DNA from: an uncultured Clostridia bacterium | Lineage (GTDB): Bacteria; Bacillota; Clostridia; Oscillospirales; Ruminococcaceae | DNA: 15,830 nt | NCBI GenBank assembly: GCA_947632425.1 | Contig: CANRPG010000024.1 | Coordinates: 1-15,830 of the forward strand | Direction: 5' to 3' | Part shown: in pieces, positions 1 through 5,907 of the stretch | Position numbering within the stretch: the stretch's first letter is position 1 | Layout: each line of letters begins with the position of its first letter | Notes under the pieces: generated by a model | The model's database searches: none | Seen by the model: the letters and a program-made list of their open reading frames with translations, nothing else | What the model was told of the DNA's origin: nothing | Made by a program: the position numbers and the translations under genes

Positions 1-165
1 GGTGAATTGAAAAACAGTTCGGTGAACTGTTTTTCAAGAGGAAAATCCCTGCAAGAGAGGGATTTTCCTTTGAGAAGACCTTAGCTTTCTTGCCTGCGTG
101 CGCTTGCGTGCGCAATAGCTATTTAAAAGTTTGCGCGTAAGCGCGGACGTTAACTTTGCGATTGC
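1..165 (+). repeat. Paired-hairpin intergenic repeat, copy 1
   Basis: Two perfect hairpins stand side by side. Hairpin A has a 14-bp stem (7-20 with 24-37) and a 3-base loop GGT. Hairpin B has an 11-bp stem (40-50 with 58-68) and the 7-base loop GCAAGAG. They are followed by a GAGAAGACCTT block and a GCGTGCGC-rich tail running to about 165. Two related copies lie at 7196-7264 (same orientation) and 7365-7508 (opposite orientation). They have the same stem lengths and the same B loop, but different stem bases. No coding sequence is seen in it. The window begins inside the element, so its left end is unknown. It may be a bacterial interspersed repeat or a structured RNA; the function is not known to me. 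Confidence 0.8.
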
Positions 166-230
166 AAACGTTTACTTGTGCAAAATTGTGCAATTTCAAC
201 AAAAAAAAAAAGATTTATGTACAATGTGCC

Positions 231-259
231 TTGAAAAACTTTTCGCGTTCATGTAAAAT
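231..259 (+). promoter_or_regulatory. Sigma-A promoter of surface protein gene 1
   Basis: TTGAAA at 231-236 and TAAAAT at 254-259 are separated by exactly 17 bases. The transcript would start near 266 and give a short leader of about 30 bases before the ATG at 297, with AAAGGA at 281-286 as ribosome binding site. This leader lacks the conserved hairpin and GATCTTATA block found before genes 2, 3 and 4. Confidence 0.75.
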
Positions 260-296
260 ATAAGTATAAACTTTATTTTGAAAGGAATGTTCAATT

Positions 297-1007
297 ATGA
301 AATTGAGAAGAATTTTTGCTGCAATAGCTGCTTGCGCTATCGCTGCAACTTCTGTTATCTCTGCAAGCGCTGCTGATGCTCTTTTGACCATTACTGCTGA
401 GGGAAGTGCAGATGGTATGGTTTTAAAGGGTGATGGCAACAAAGAGGGCACAAATGGTAACTATCACTTCTTCGATGCTGATATTGATGTTTCTAAGATC
501 GACAAGATTGTTATATCTTATGAAGCTACCAACATTGATGGTGAAGCTAGTTGCGAGATCGGTGCAAATACTATTGCTAAAAATGCTTGGGATCAGATCA
601 CTGTAAAAGTAAAGACAGGCACTTCGACTGTTGAATGGGCAGATATAGGTGGACTTATGGAAGGCGACGATGGCATTTTCCAGTTTGGCACCGGTTGGAT
701 CGCACCTACCAACTGTGTATGGGATGGTTCTACATGTACTGCAAGCGATAAAGCTGAAATAAAGGTTACCGATGTTAAGTATTACGACAAAGACGGCAAA
801 GATTTGTTAGCTCCTGCTGAAACTCCTGCTGATCCTTCTTCTTCCGAAGCTCCTAAGGATCCTTCTTCTTCCGAAACTCCTAAGGACGAGGGCAACAAGA
901 ACGATGCTGACGACAGCAACAAGCCTACCGGTGCGACCGCAGGTCTGGCACTTGCAGGTCTTGCAATCGCAGGCGCTGCTGTAGTTGCTGCTAAGAAGAG
1001 CAAGTAA
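297..1007 (+). CDS. Secreted surface protein with C-terminal anchor (paralog 1)
   Basis: The protein has 236 residues. Residues 1-25 form a Sec signal peptide with a basic start (MKLRR) and a probable cleavage after SASA. Residues 26-170 look like a beta-rich globular domain that ends in a VTDVKYYDKDGK strand, a pattern often seen at the end of carbohydrate-binding beta-sandwiches; this is a resemblance, not a family assignment. Residues 173-206 are a Pro/Ser/Glu/Asp-rich linker with a repeated PSSSE unit. The end is NKPTG (208-212), an Ala/Leu/Gly helix (213-231) and a KKSK tail, like a sortase signal but with the Pro and Lys in swapped order compared with paralog 3. The signal peptide and anchor are almost the same as in paralog 4. 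It has its own promoter and a terminator follows. The natural ligand is unknown. Confidence 0.85.
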   Translation: MKLRRIFAAIAACAIAATSVISASAADALLTITAEGSADGMVLKGDGNKEGTNGNYHFFDADIDVSKIDKIVISYEATNIDGEASCEIGANTIAKNAWDQITVKVKTGTSTVEWADIGGLMEGDDGIFQFGTGWIAPTNCVWDGSTCTASDKAEIKVTDVKYYDKDGKDLLAPAETPADPSSSEAPKDPSSSETPKDEGNKNDADDSNKPTGATAGLALAGLAIAGAAVVAAKKSK

Positions 1008-1020
1008 TCAACGCTTATTC

Positions 1021-1051
1021 GGTTTCTTCCAAACCCGAATAATATAAGATC
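1021..1051 (-). promoter_or_regulatory. Inverted copy of the surface-protein leader block
   Basis: Read on the minus strand, this stretch starts with GATCTTATATTATT and goes on to TTTGGAAGAAA. It matches the leader of paralog 2 from 1268 at about 26 of 30 aligned positions, including a ribosome-binding-site-like GGAAG. A hairpin (1058-1081) lies just upstream of it on the minus strand, where the forward leaders also carry a hairpin. On the plus strand the same bases form an imperfect hairpin (about 1016-1042) in the 3' end of gene 1. No gene starts behind it on the minus strand, so it is probably a rearrangement relic, or it may pair with the forward leaders. Confidence 0.6.
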
Positions 1052-1052
1052 G

Positions 1053-1088
1053 AGAGGAAAGTCACATTATGGTGGCTTTTCTCTTTTT
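1053..1088 (+). terminator. Intrinsic terminator of surface protein gene 1
   Basis: A stem AAAGTCAC / GTGGCTTT (one G-U pair) with a short loop, extended outward by GAGA / TCTC, is followed by a run of five T. It lies about 46 bases after the stop codon. Confidence 0.75.
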
Positions 1089-1139
1089 ATGCAGAAAAGG
1101 AAAATATTTCGTCATGTTATACATATATGCAATCGTTTT

Positions 1140-1160
1140 CTTATGCAATATCACTAAATT
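1140..1160 (+). promoter_or_regulatory. Shared upstream box, copy 1
   Basis: CTTATGCAATATCACTAAAT(T) is found about 40 bases before the -35 box of paralog 2. The same box occurs at 3658-3678, at the same distance from the -35 box of paralog 4, with 19 of 21 bases equal. It could be a regulator site, or simply a leftover of the gene duplication; the bases around it are less alike. No partner protein can be named. Confidence 0.45.
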
Positions 1161-1199
1161 GGGGCATATGTTTTCGTCACTCACAGCTTACAAAATAGG

Positions 1200-1228
1200 T
1201 TGACAAATCGGCAAAAACAGAGTACAAT
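1200..1228 (+). promoter_or_regulatory. Sigma-A promoter of surface protein gene 2
   Basis: The -35 box TTGACA (1200-1205) and the -10 box TACAAT (1223-1228) have a 17-base spacer. Transcription would start near 1236, just a few bases before the leader hairpin, so the hairpin would sit at the very 5' end of the mRNA. Confidence 0.85.
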
Positions 1229-1243
1229 TAAATTAGTACATTG

Positions 1244-1296
1244 GCGCGGAAACGTGCCGCGTATGAAGATCTTATATTATTTGGAATTTGGAGGAA
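1244..1296 (+). promoter_or_regulatory. Structured 5' leader of paralog 2
   Basis: A 6-bp hairpin (GCGCGG 1244-1249 with CCGCGT 1257-1262) is followed by the conserved block GATCTTATATTATTT (1268-1282) and then AATTTGGAGGAA, which holds the ribosome binding site. The same order is seen before paralogs 3 (2684) and 4 (3755). Hairpin bases differ between the three while the pairing stays. Likely roles are 5'-end mRNA protection or control of translation; neither can be shown from sequence alone. Confidence 0.65.
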
Positions 1297-1302
1297 AGAA
1301 AA

Positions 1303-2670
1303 ATGAAGTTTAAGAAACTTTTGGCTGGCGTTTGCGCTATGTCGATCGCAGCTTCAATGATGGCTGTTTCGGCTAGTGCGGCTGATGAAACTACTGTTAA
1401 GTCAGATTATCCTGCCTGTGCACCGGTTTTGGTTGGTAAAGCTGAAGAAGGCGCAGCTGCAAACACAATTCAGGTAGATTTGCAGGCATTCGCAGGAATT
1501 GAAGCTGATATTACTTCTGTCAGCATTACTTTTACCCCCACCGGCGATATGTGGGCTGCTTCCGATGGTACATGGGTAGGCGGCGGCGGTGGTTTCGGCA
1601 TGAACCTTGATGCTACTAATGTTGCGCCTACCGACGATATCGATGAAAACGGCTGGTGGAACGGCGGCGGAGATTTTGATTTTTCTTTGGCTGCGATAGC
1701 TGAGGCTGTAGGCGACGGAAAAAACAAGAATGCTGTTACACTGACATATGAGCTTCCGGAAGGCGCTCTTACCCCGTATGAAAACCTCGATGATGATGAA
1801 GAGAGTGAAACATACGGCAAGTACGTTTCCGCAGGTCTGATCCAGTTTGGCTGGTGGTGGGATTCCAACTCCAACACTATTTCTGTTGACGAATTTATTG
1901 TTAATTTCTCTGACGATACTTCGATCGTAGTTATTGACAGTGATGCCAAGACCACTTATGATATGGCTGCTTATTCGGCTTCTACGCAGAAAATAACAAG
2001 ACAGATCAATGCTGCTAATGCTCTCGCGGCTCTTCAGAAGGCTCTTGATTCTCTCGATGTAGACAGCGTAACAGCAGGCGTTAACGATACTGCAAACGCT
2101 CTTACAAATGCAAAGGCTACACTGGATAACATCATAAAGAATGTTGATACTCTCAATGTTGCTGCTGAAAACGCTAAGGCTGCATTTGAAGCTCTTAAAG
2201 CTGACGATACCGCTGACAGAGGAGCTTATGAACAGGCTGCTAAGGAAGTTGCTGCTGCTGTAGAAAAGCTCGAAGCTGCTGAGAAAACTCTTAATGAGGC
2301 TATAGCTGCTTACGATAAGGCTACCGCTGATCAGATCCAGAAGCTGGAAGATGAGAAGGCTGCTCTCCAGGCTGCACTTGAAGCTGCTCAGAAAGATGCT
2401 GCTGCCAACGCTGACAAGATAAAGGAACTTGAGGCTCAGTTGGCTGCTAAGGACAAAGAGATAGCTGAGCTTAAGAAGAATCCTCCTGCATCAACAGGTT
2501 CAGGCACAGGTTCAGGTACAGGTACAGGCGCAGGCACCGGCACAGGCGCAGGCACAGGTACTACCGGCGGCAAGGCCGATAACCCCGGCACCGGCGCAAC
2601 CGCAGGTCTTGCTCTGGCAGGTCTTGCTTTGGCAGGCGCTGCTGTAGTTGCTTCCAAGAAGAGAAAGTAA
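1303..2670 (+). CDS. Secreted surface protein with coiled-coil stalk and NPGTG anchor (paralog 2)
   Basis: The protein has 455 residues. The start is the ATG at 1303, because GGAGGA lies at 1290-1295; an in-frame TTG at 1288 overlaps that site and is rejected. Residues 1-26 are a signal peptide. Residues 28-215 form a beta-rich head with many Trp and Gly (WVGGGGGFG, NGWWNGGGD, FGWWWD), which fits a ligand- or sugar-binding surface. Residues about 225-392 are an Ala/Lys/Glu/Leu-rich alpha-helical stalk, most regular in its last third (IQKLEDEKAALQAALEAAQK). Residues 397-423 are a Gly-Thr repeat linker. NPGTG (427-431), a hydrophobic segment (432-450) and a basic end SKKRK make a sortase-type or membrane anchor. 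Only 72 bases without a terminator separate it from paralog 3, so the two are probably co-transcribed. Confidence 0.88.
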   Translation: MKFKKLLAGVCAMSIAASMMAVSASAADETTVKSDYPACAPVLVGKAEEGAAANTIQVDLQAFAGIEADITSVSITFTPTGDMWAASDGTWVGGGGGFGMNLDATNVAPTDDIDENGWWNGGGDFDFSLAAIAEAVGDGKNKNAVTLTYELPEGALTPYENLDDDEESETYGKYVSAGLIQFGWWWDSNSNTISVDEFIVNFSDDTSIVVIDSDAKTTYDMAAYSASTQKITRQINAANALAALQKALDSLDVDSVTAGVNDTANALTNAKATLDNIIKNVDTLNVAAENAKAAFEALKADDTADRGAYEQAAKEVAAAVEKLEAAEKTLNEAIAAYDKATADQIQKLEDEKAALQAALEAAQKDAAANADKIKELEAQLAAKDKEIAELKKNPPASTGSGTGSGTGTGAGTGTGAGTGTTGGKADNPGTGATAGLALAGLALAGAAVVASKKRK

Positions 2671-2683
2671 TTACTGCAAATAT

Positions 2684-2736
2684 ACGGCATAAAATGTGCC
2701 GTGAACAACGATCTTATATTATTTGAATTGGAGGAA
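2684..2736 (+). promoter_or_regulatory. Structured leader between paralogs 2 and 3
   Basis: The hairpin ACGGCA (2684-2689) / TGCCGT (2697-2702) is followed by GATCTTATATTATTT (2710-2724) and a GGAGGAA ribosome binding site (2730-2736). It has the same build as the leaders of paralogs 2 and 4, but I see no convincing -35/-10 pair in front of it. It would therefore lie inside a two-gene transcript, which suggests a role after transcription (processing, stability or translation) or a weak promoter that I cannot see. Confidence 0.6.
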
Positions 2737-2742
2737 AATACA

Positions 2743-3579
2743 ATGAAATTGAGAAGAATTTTTGCGGGCATTTCAGCTCTCGCACTGGCTTCTACCATGA
2801 TCATGTCAGCTTCTGCATACCGCGTACTCAGTGGTCCCGATAACACAGGCTTTGACCTTGCGTCTACCACCAATGGTAAAGTCGGTGAAAATTCTGCGCA
2901 GAGTGGCAAGCCGATAGTTGCTAACTTTGATGTTCCTACTGATAAGGCTGCAAGTGTTGCATCTGTTGACATTAACCTTACCTGCCTCGATGATAACCCG
3001 TTCACCGATAAGGAAACCGGCGAACCTACAGGCAAAGGCGGCTGGGCTAACTTTCAGTGGTATGCTACCGGTGTAGTGTGGACTTCCGGTTACGCTAACG
3101 CAGACCCCACAAAAGTTGATGAAAGCACACAGTCTGACCCCAACAAAAATACTCCTTGGCTGCTCAAGAAGGGTGAGACTATCGATATCAAAGTTCCTTT
3201 GCAGCTCGCTCAGAATGATGACGGCACTTATGCTTATTCAGTAGGCTTTGAAGTTTACGGCGGCGGCGCATATCAGGTAAACTACGTTTCGTTCCTCGAT
3301 GCAAGCGGCAACGAAGTTGCTAAGTGGGCACAGAAGGGCACTGTAGGCGAAGTTTATGAAGGTCTTGTACTGGACGGTGAAGAGCCCGATCCTAATGCGA
3401 CAGGTTCAGGCAGCACAGGCGGCTCAGGCAGCACAGGTTCCGGCAGTGGTTCTACCGCAGGCGGTTCAGGCAGCGGTTCTACAACTACCAACCCTAAGAC
3501 CGGCGCAACAGCAGGTCTCGCACTTGCAGGTCTTGCACTCGCAGGCGCTGCTGTAGTTGCTACCAAGAAGAACAAGTAA
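2743..3579 (+). CDS. Secreted surface protein with NPKTG anchor (paralog 3)
   Basis: The protein has 278 residues from the ATG at 2743. A GTG at 2701 gives a longer frame but lies upstream of the ribosome binding site, inside the leader. Residues 1-25 are a signal peptide that starts with the same MKLRRIFA as paralogs 1 and 4. Residues 26-215 are a beta-rich domain with a conserved-looking last strand (VNYVSFLDASGNEV) and exposed aromatic residues (WANFQWYATG). Residues 219-249 are a Gly/Ser/Thr linker of short repeats. NPKTG (250-254), the hydrophobic stretch AGLALAGLALAGAAVVA and a KKNK end form the anchor. This is the cleanest NPxTG motif of the four. A strong terminator follows. Function is probably surface attachment or polysaccharide binding by inference only. 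Confidence 0.87.
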   Translation: MKLRRIFAGISALALASTMIMSASAYRVLSGPDNTGFDLASTTNGKVGENSAQSGKPIVANFDVPTDKAASVASVDINLTCLDDNPFTDKETGEPTGKGGWANFQWYATGVVWTSGYANADPTKVDESTQSDPNKNTPWLLKKGETIDIKVPLQLAQNDDGTYAYSVGFEVYGGGAYQVNYVSFLDASGNEVAKWAQKGTVGEVYEGLVLDGEEPDPNATGSGSTGGSGSTGSGSGSTAGGSGSGSTTTNPKTGATAGLALAGLALAGAAVVATKKNK

Positions 3580-3595
3580 TTTACTTGCAAATATC

Positions 3596-3628
3596 AAAAG
3601 GAAGCTGTTTCGGCGGCTTCCTTTTTTG
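3596..3628 (+). terminator. Intrinsic terminator after paralog 3
   Basis: The 8-bp stem GGAAGCTG / CGGCTTCC closes a TTTCGG loop and is followed by six T. It starts about 20 bases after the stop and would end the paralog 2-3 transcript. Confidence 0.88.
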
Positions 3629-3657
3629 TTTGCAATTATTTTGTGTACAATTATATT

Positions 3658-3678
3658 CTTGTGCAATATAACTAAATT
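3658..3678 (+). promoter_or_regulatory. Shared upstream box, copy 2
   Basis: CTTGTGCAATATAACTAAAT(T) differs from the copy at 1140-1160 at two of 21 bases and lies at a matching distance (about 40 bases) from the -35 box of paralog 4. Confidence 0.45.
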
Positions 3679-3717
3679 AAACTATGTATTTTCGGCAGAC
3701 CGATCGCATGAAAACGA

Positions 3718-3746
3718 TTGACAAACGCTGCAAAATACAGTAAAAT
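3718..3746 (+). promoter_or_regulatory. Sigma-A promoter of paralog 4
   Basis: TTGACA (3718-3723) and TAAAAT (3741-3746) are 17 bases apart. The expected start, near 3753, again falls directly before the leader hairpin at 3755. Confidence 0.85.
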
Positions 3747-3754
3747 AAATATGT

Positions 3755-3802
3755 ATAGGGCGAATGCTCTATGATCTTATACTATTTATAATTTGGAGGA
3801 AT
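3755..3802 (+). promoter_or_regulatory. Structured 5' leader of paralog 4
   Basis: ATAGGG (3755-3760) pairs with CTCTAT (3767-3772, one G-U pair), directly followed by GATCTTATACTATTT (3773-3787) and an ATTTGGAGGAA ribosome binding site. The conserved block has one base change (T to C) compared with paralogs 2 and 3, and the hairpin shares almost no sequence with theirs. Confidence 0.62.
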
Positions 3803-3808
3803 TGAATA

Positions 3809-4516
3809 ATGAAATTGAGAAGAATTTTTGCGGCTGTGGCGGCTTGTGCTATCGCCGCAACATCTGTCATCTCTGCAAGCGCAAATGGTAACATAGACGG
3901 CACAGTTGGTCTTGACGGAGTTAGTACCGAAGATGGTAAGTATCAAGCGGTAACGGTCGGAAAAGACTGGAAATTCAGTCTTAAGATACTTAACAATCTG
4001 GGTAAACTCGATGATGTTGCTATTACTGACATCTATGGCTTCTCTGTTACTTTTGAGGAGTTTGACCTTTCTGCCGGCGCCGGAGGAGCTATAATAATGA
4101 GTTCTAAGGGCAACAACTGGAACGCTCTTAACTGGGGAAATGAAGAAGGCGACAAGATAGATATAGTTCTTGATACGGAAAACTTTACTCTTACAAGAGT
4201 TGACGATGTACCTTTCTTCACTGAGGCTGACGTTGATCCTAACGGCGACGGCAACTATGCTGAACTTGCTCTCCAGACTTGGTGGGGTCCTGATCCTATC
4301 AAAGTAGTTTCCTTATCTATCCTTGGCAAGGACGGAAAAGTTCTGAAAACTTTCCCTGCTCCTGCCGACACCACTCCTACCACTCCTACTACGCCTACCA
4401 CTCCGACCACCCCGACCGACGACAGCAACAAGCCGACAGGCGCAACAGCTGGTCTCGCACTTGCAGGTCTTGCACTCGCAGGCGCAGCTGTAGTTGCAAC
4501 CAAGAAGAGCAAGTAA
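3809..4516 (+). CDS. Secreted surface protein with Thr-Pro linker (paralog 4)
   Basis: The protein has 235 residues, with ATG at 3809 about 9 bases after GGAGGA. Residues 1-25 are a signal peptide almost the same as that of paralog 1 (MKLRRIFAAVAACAIAATSV). Residues 26-185 form a beta-rich domain with an acidic DVDPNGDGNY stretch (141-150), which might bind a metal ion as Asp-rich loops do, and a closing strand IKVVSLSILGKDGK. Residues 188-203 are a Thr-Pro repeat linker typical of wall-spanning proteins. NKPTG (207-211), the Ala/Leu/Gly helix (212-230) and KKSK form the anchor. The last 32 codons, DDSNKPTG onward, are nearly the same at DNA level as in paralog 1, so these two are the closest pair at both ends although their middle domains are not clearly related. 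Confidence 0.87.
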   Translation: MKLRRIFAAVAACAIAATSVISASANGNIDGTVGLDGVSTEDGKYQAVTVGKDWKFSLKILNNLGKLDDVAITDIYGFSVTFEEFDLSAGAGGAIIMSSKGNNWNALNWGNEEGDKIDIVLDTENFTLTRVDDVPFFTEADVDPNGDGNYAELALQTWWGPDPIKVVSLSILGKDGKVLKTFPAPADTTPTTPTTPTTPTTPTDDSNKPTGATAGLALAGLALAGAAVVATKKSK

Positions 4517-4523
4517 TTCACAC

Positions 4524-4561
4524 AAAATAAAAGACCTCACTTCGGTGGGGTCTTATTTTAT
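4524..4561. terminator. Bidirectional terminator between paralog 4 and the kinase-like gene
   Basis: AAGACCTCAC (4531-4540) and GTGGGGTCTT (4545-4554) pair, with one non-Watson-Crick pair, around a TTCG loop. AAAATAA lies on the left and ATTTTATT on the right, so the hairpin has a U-rich tail on either strand. The two convergent genes both end at it. Confidence 0.88.
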
Positions 4562-5632
4562 TTAGCTGCCGCGCAGTATTCTTGAAAGATATATGTTCGG
4601 CAGTGAGAATCTGTCGCCGCTGTAGCCGTCAAGCGGTGAGTAGCAGTCGTTTGCCTTGCCGCCGCTCAGCGGAAGCCGAAGCGTTACTGTTGTGCCGTCG
4701 TCCTTGTGAGAAAGTATGCTCGCACTGCCGCCGTATGTTTTAGCGAAAATATCCGCCAGCGGCAACCCTAAACAGCCGTAAGTCTCGCCGGGGTCGCACA
4801 GCGCATACGGTATGAACGCCTTTTCTATAGCATCGAGGGTCATTCCCACGCCGTTGTCAGTTACTGAAACGCGCACTTCGCCGTTTTTGCTTTCAACCGT
4901 AACGCGCACCCTTTTTATCTCCGAAATGTTGTATATCAGAGCGTTCTCAATGAGGTTTAACAGCACCGCCGCATACCGCTCGCCCTTGCACTCGGCAAGG
5001 CAGCCTTCCTCAATATCATATTCCAGCTTTATACCGGCAGTGGGTGTCAGCCTCACCGAACAAAACATACACAGGTCTCTCGTCAGTGCGCTTATGTCCA
5101 CAATATTGCGCTCGGGCTCGCTGCCGATGTAATAGGTCATCTCAGATTGATTGGCCTGCGCGCGAAGAATGGCATAGCTTGCTTTGTCAAGCATCTCGCG
5201 CGGCGTTCGTGGGTCGCTCTTGAATATGTTATCGTCAGAGAGTGTCTGCGCCGCATATATGTTGGCTGCCGCTTTTCTTATCTGCGATACGTTTATCATT
5301 TCCGCAAGAGCTATCTGCGCGCTGCCGCACAGCTGCATAAAGTCAAGGCTGTCAAGCAGTTCTATAACATAGTATTCCCCGTCATACGGCATAACTACCG
5401 CGGTGTAGTCCACGCCGCCTGCATCCAGCGAAAGCACGCGCCTCTCCCTTACGGGGAAGATACCTTCGCTGTCCTGCCGTGCTATTCTGCTGCGGCTGAA
5501 CATATCCTCGCTCAGCTTGTCCGCCAGAGATGGGCAGCTTGCGTATATCGTGTTGAGTTTTATGTCGGTGATGATGATCTTTGATTTTTCACCGTACAGC
5601 TTTTTTACCATTTCAATAAGTTCGTTGTTCAT
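4562..5632 (-). CDS. Histidine-kinase-like ATPase protein lacking the phospho-acceptor His
   Basis: The protein has 356 residues from the ATG at 5632, which sits 6 bases after AAGGTG; a GTG at 5641 is possible but lies in that site. The C-terminal part is a clear GHKL (HATPase) domain: N-box LNLIENALIYN, G1 box VTDNGVGM and a G2-like GCLGLPLADIFAKTYGG. There are no membrane helices, so it is cytosolic. The N-terminal part (about 1-95) might be a degenerate PAS-like sensor. The region that should hold the H-box (ALAEMINVSQIRKAA) has no histidine. The only His of the protein lies in SHKDDG, behind the G2 box. No response regulator lies beside it. It may be a pseudokinase, an anti-sigma type kinase or a kinase acting on another residue. 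It has its own extended -10 promoter and a shared terminator. Confidence 0.78.
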   Translation of the reverse strand: MNNELIEMVKKLYGEKSKIIITDIKLNTIYASCPSLADKLSEDMFSRSRIARQDSEGIFPVRERRVLSLDAGGVDYTAVVMPYDGEYYVIELLDSLDFMQLCGSAQIALAEMINVSQIRKAAANIYAAQTLSDDNIFKSDPRTPREMLDKASYAILRAQANQSEMTYYIGSEPERNIVDISALTRDLCMFCSVRLTPTAGIKLEYDIEEGCLAECKGERYAAVLLNLIENALIYNISEIKRVRVTVESKNGEVRVSVTDNGVGMTLDAIEKAFIPYALCDPGETYGCLGLPLADIFAKTYGGSASILSHKDDGTTVTLRLPLSGGKANDCYSPLDGYSGDRFSLPNIYLSRILRGS

Positions 5633-5667
5633 GTATTTCACCTTTCGGAAAATTATCTGCTTGTCTA

Positions 5668-5676
5668 ATTATATCA
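5668..5676 (-). promoter_or_regulatory. Extended -10 promoter of the kinase-like gene
   Basis: On the minus strand TGATATAAT is a full extended -10 box (TGnTATAAT). No good -35 box is found 17 bases before it, as is common for this promoter type. It lies about 35 bases upstream of the ATG. Confidence 0.6.
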
Positions 5677-5842
5677 TTTTGTGTCGAAAAATATATGAAC
5701 TTTTTATAAATTTTGCTGTCGCAAAGCCTGCGGAGCCGCTGTGGCTTATAAAATTTGCGGCAATATATATTACTTCCCTAAATGTGGTAAAAAATACATA
5801 TATAACTTTCCTGAAATATATAAGAAAATTTTCTGAAAAGAC

Positions 5843-5871
5843 TTGCAAATGTAAAGCAAATGTTGTATAAT
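5843..5871 (+). promoter_or_regulatory. Sigma-A promoter of gap
   Basis: TTGCAA (5843-5848) and a consensus TATAAT (5866-5871) have a 17-base spacer. The start would be near 5878, with a short 30-base leader and a strong AGGAGG (5892-5897). This fits high constitutive expression. I see no operator in the 5680-5842 stretch, which is AT-rich and without a gene. Confidence 0.85.
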
Positions 5872-5907
5872 ATTTATATAAGAATTTCTCTAGGAGGTAA
5901 ACTATAT

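Noticed and set aside
782..1003. Open frame on the minus strand opposite the anchor of paralog 1, with similar ones opposite paralogs 2, 3 and 4 (ATTAAPA.ARPASARPAVAP)
   Set aside because: They are alike only because the anchor DNA on the plus strand is conserved. The Ala/Gly-rich codons leave the opposite frame open. No proper ribosome binding sites.
1230..1300. Leader of paralog 2 as a known riboswitch
   Set aside because: It is too short, with a single small hairpin, and matches no riboswitch core that I know.
1288..1302. TTG start for paralog 2 and, in the same way, GTG at 2701 for paralog 3
   Set aside because: Both lie at or before the ribosome binding site and inside the conserved leader. 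The ATGs at 1303 and 2743 begin standard signal peptides.
1640..1955. Minus-strand frame of about 160 codons at 1470-1955 in paralog 2
   Set aside because: It lies fully opposite a well-supported gene, starts without a ribosome binding site and its product is low in pattern.
2490..2580. Repeats in the linker of paralog 2 as a possible CRISPR or tandem array
   Set aside because: The repeats are in frame, code Gly-Thr and have no spacers.
5690..5842. Possible small RNA or operator between the kinase-like gene and gap
   Set aside because: Only AT-rich sequence with a weak GC-rich patch is seen; no clear hairpin with a T run and no strong palindrome.
5860..5907. Longer N-terminus for gap
   Set aside because: It would begin within the promoter, before the -10 box. 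The ATG at 5908 has AGGAGG at the right distance and gives the standard MSVKVAINGFG start.
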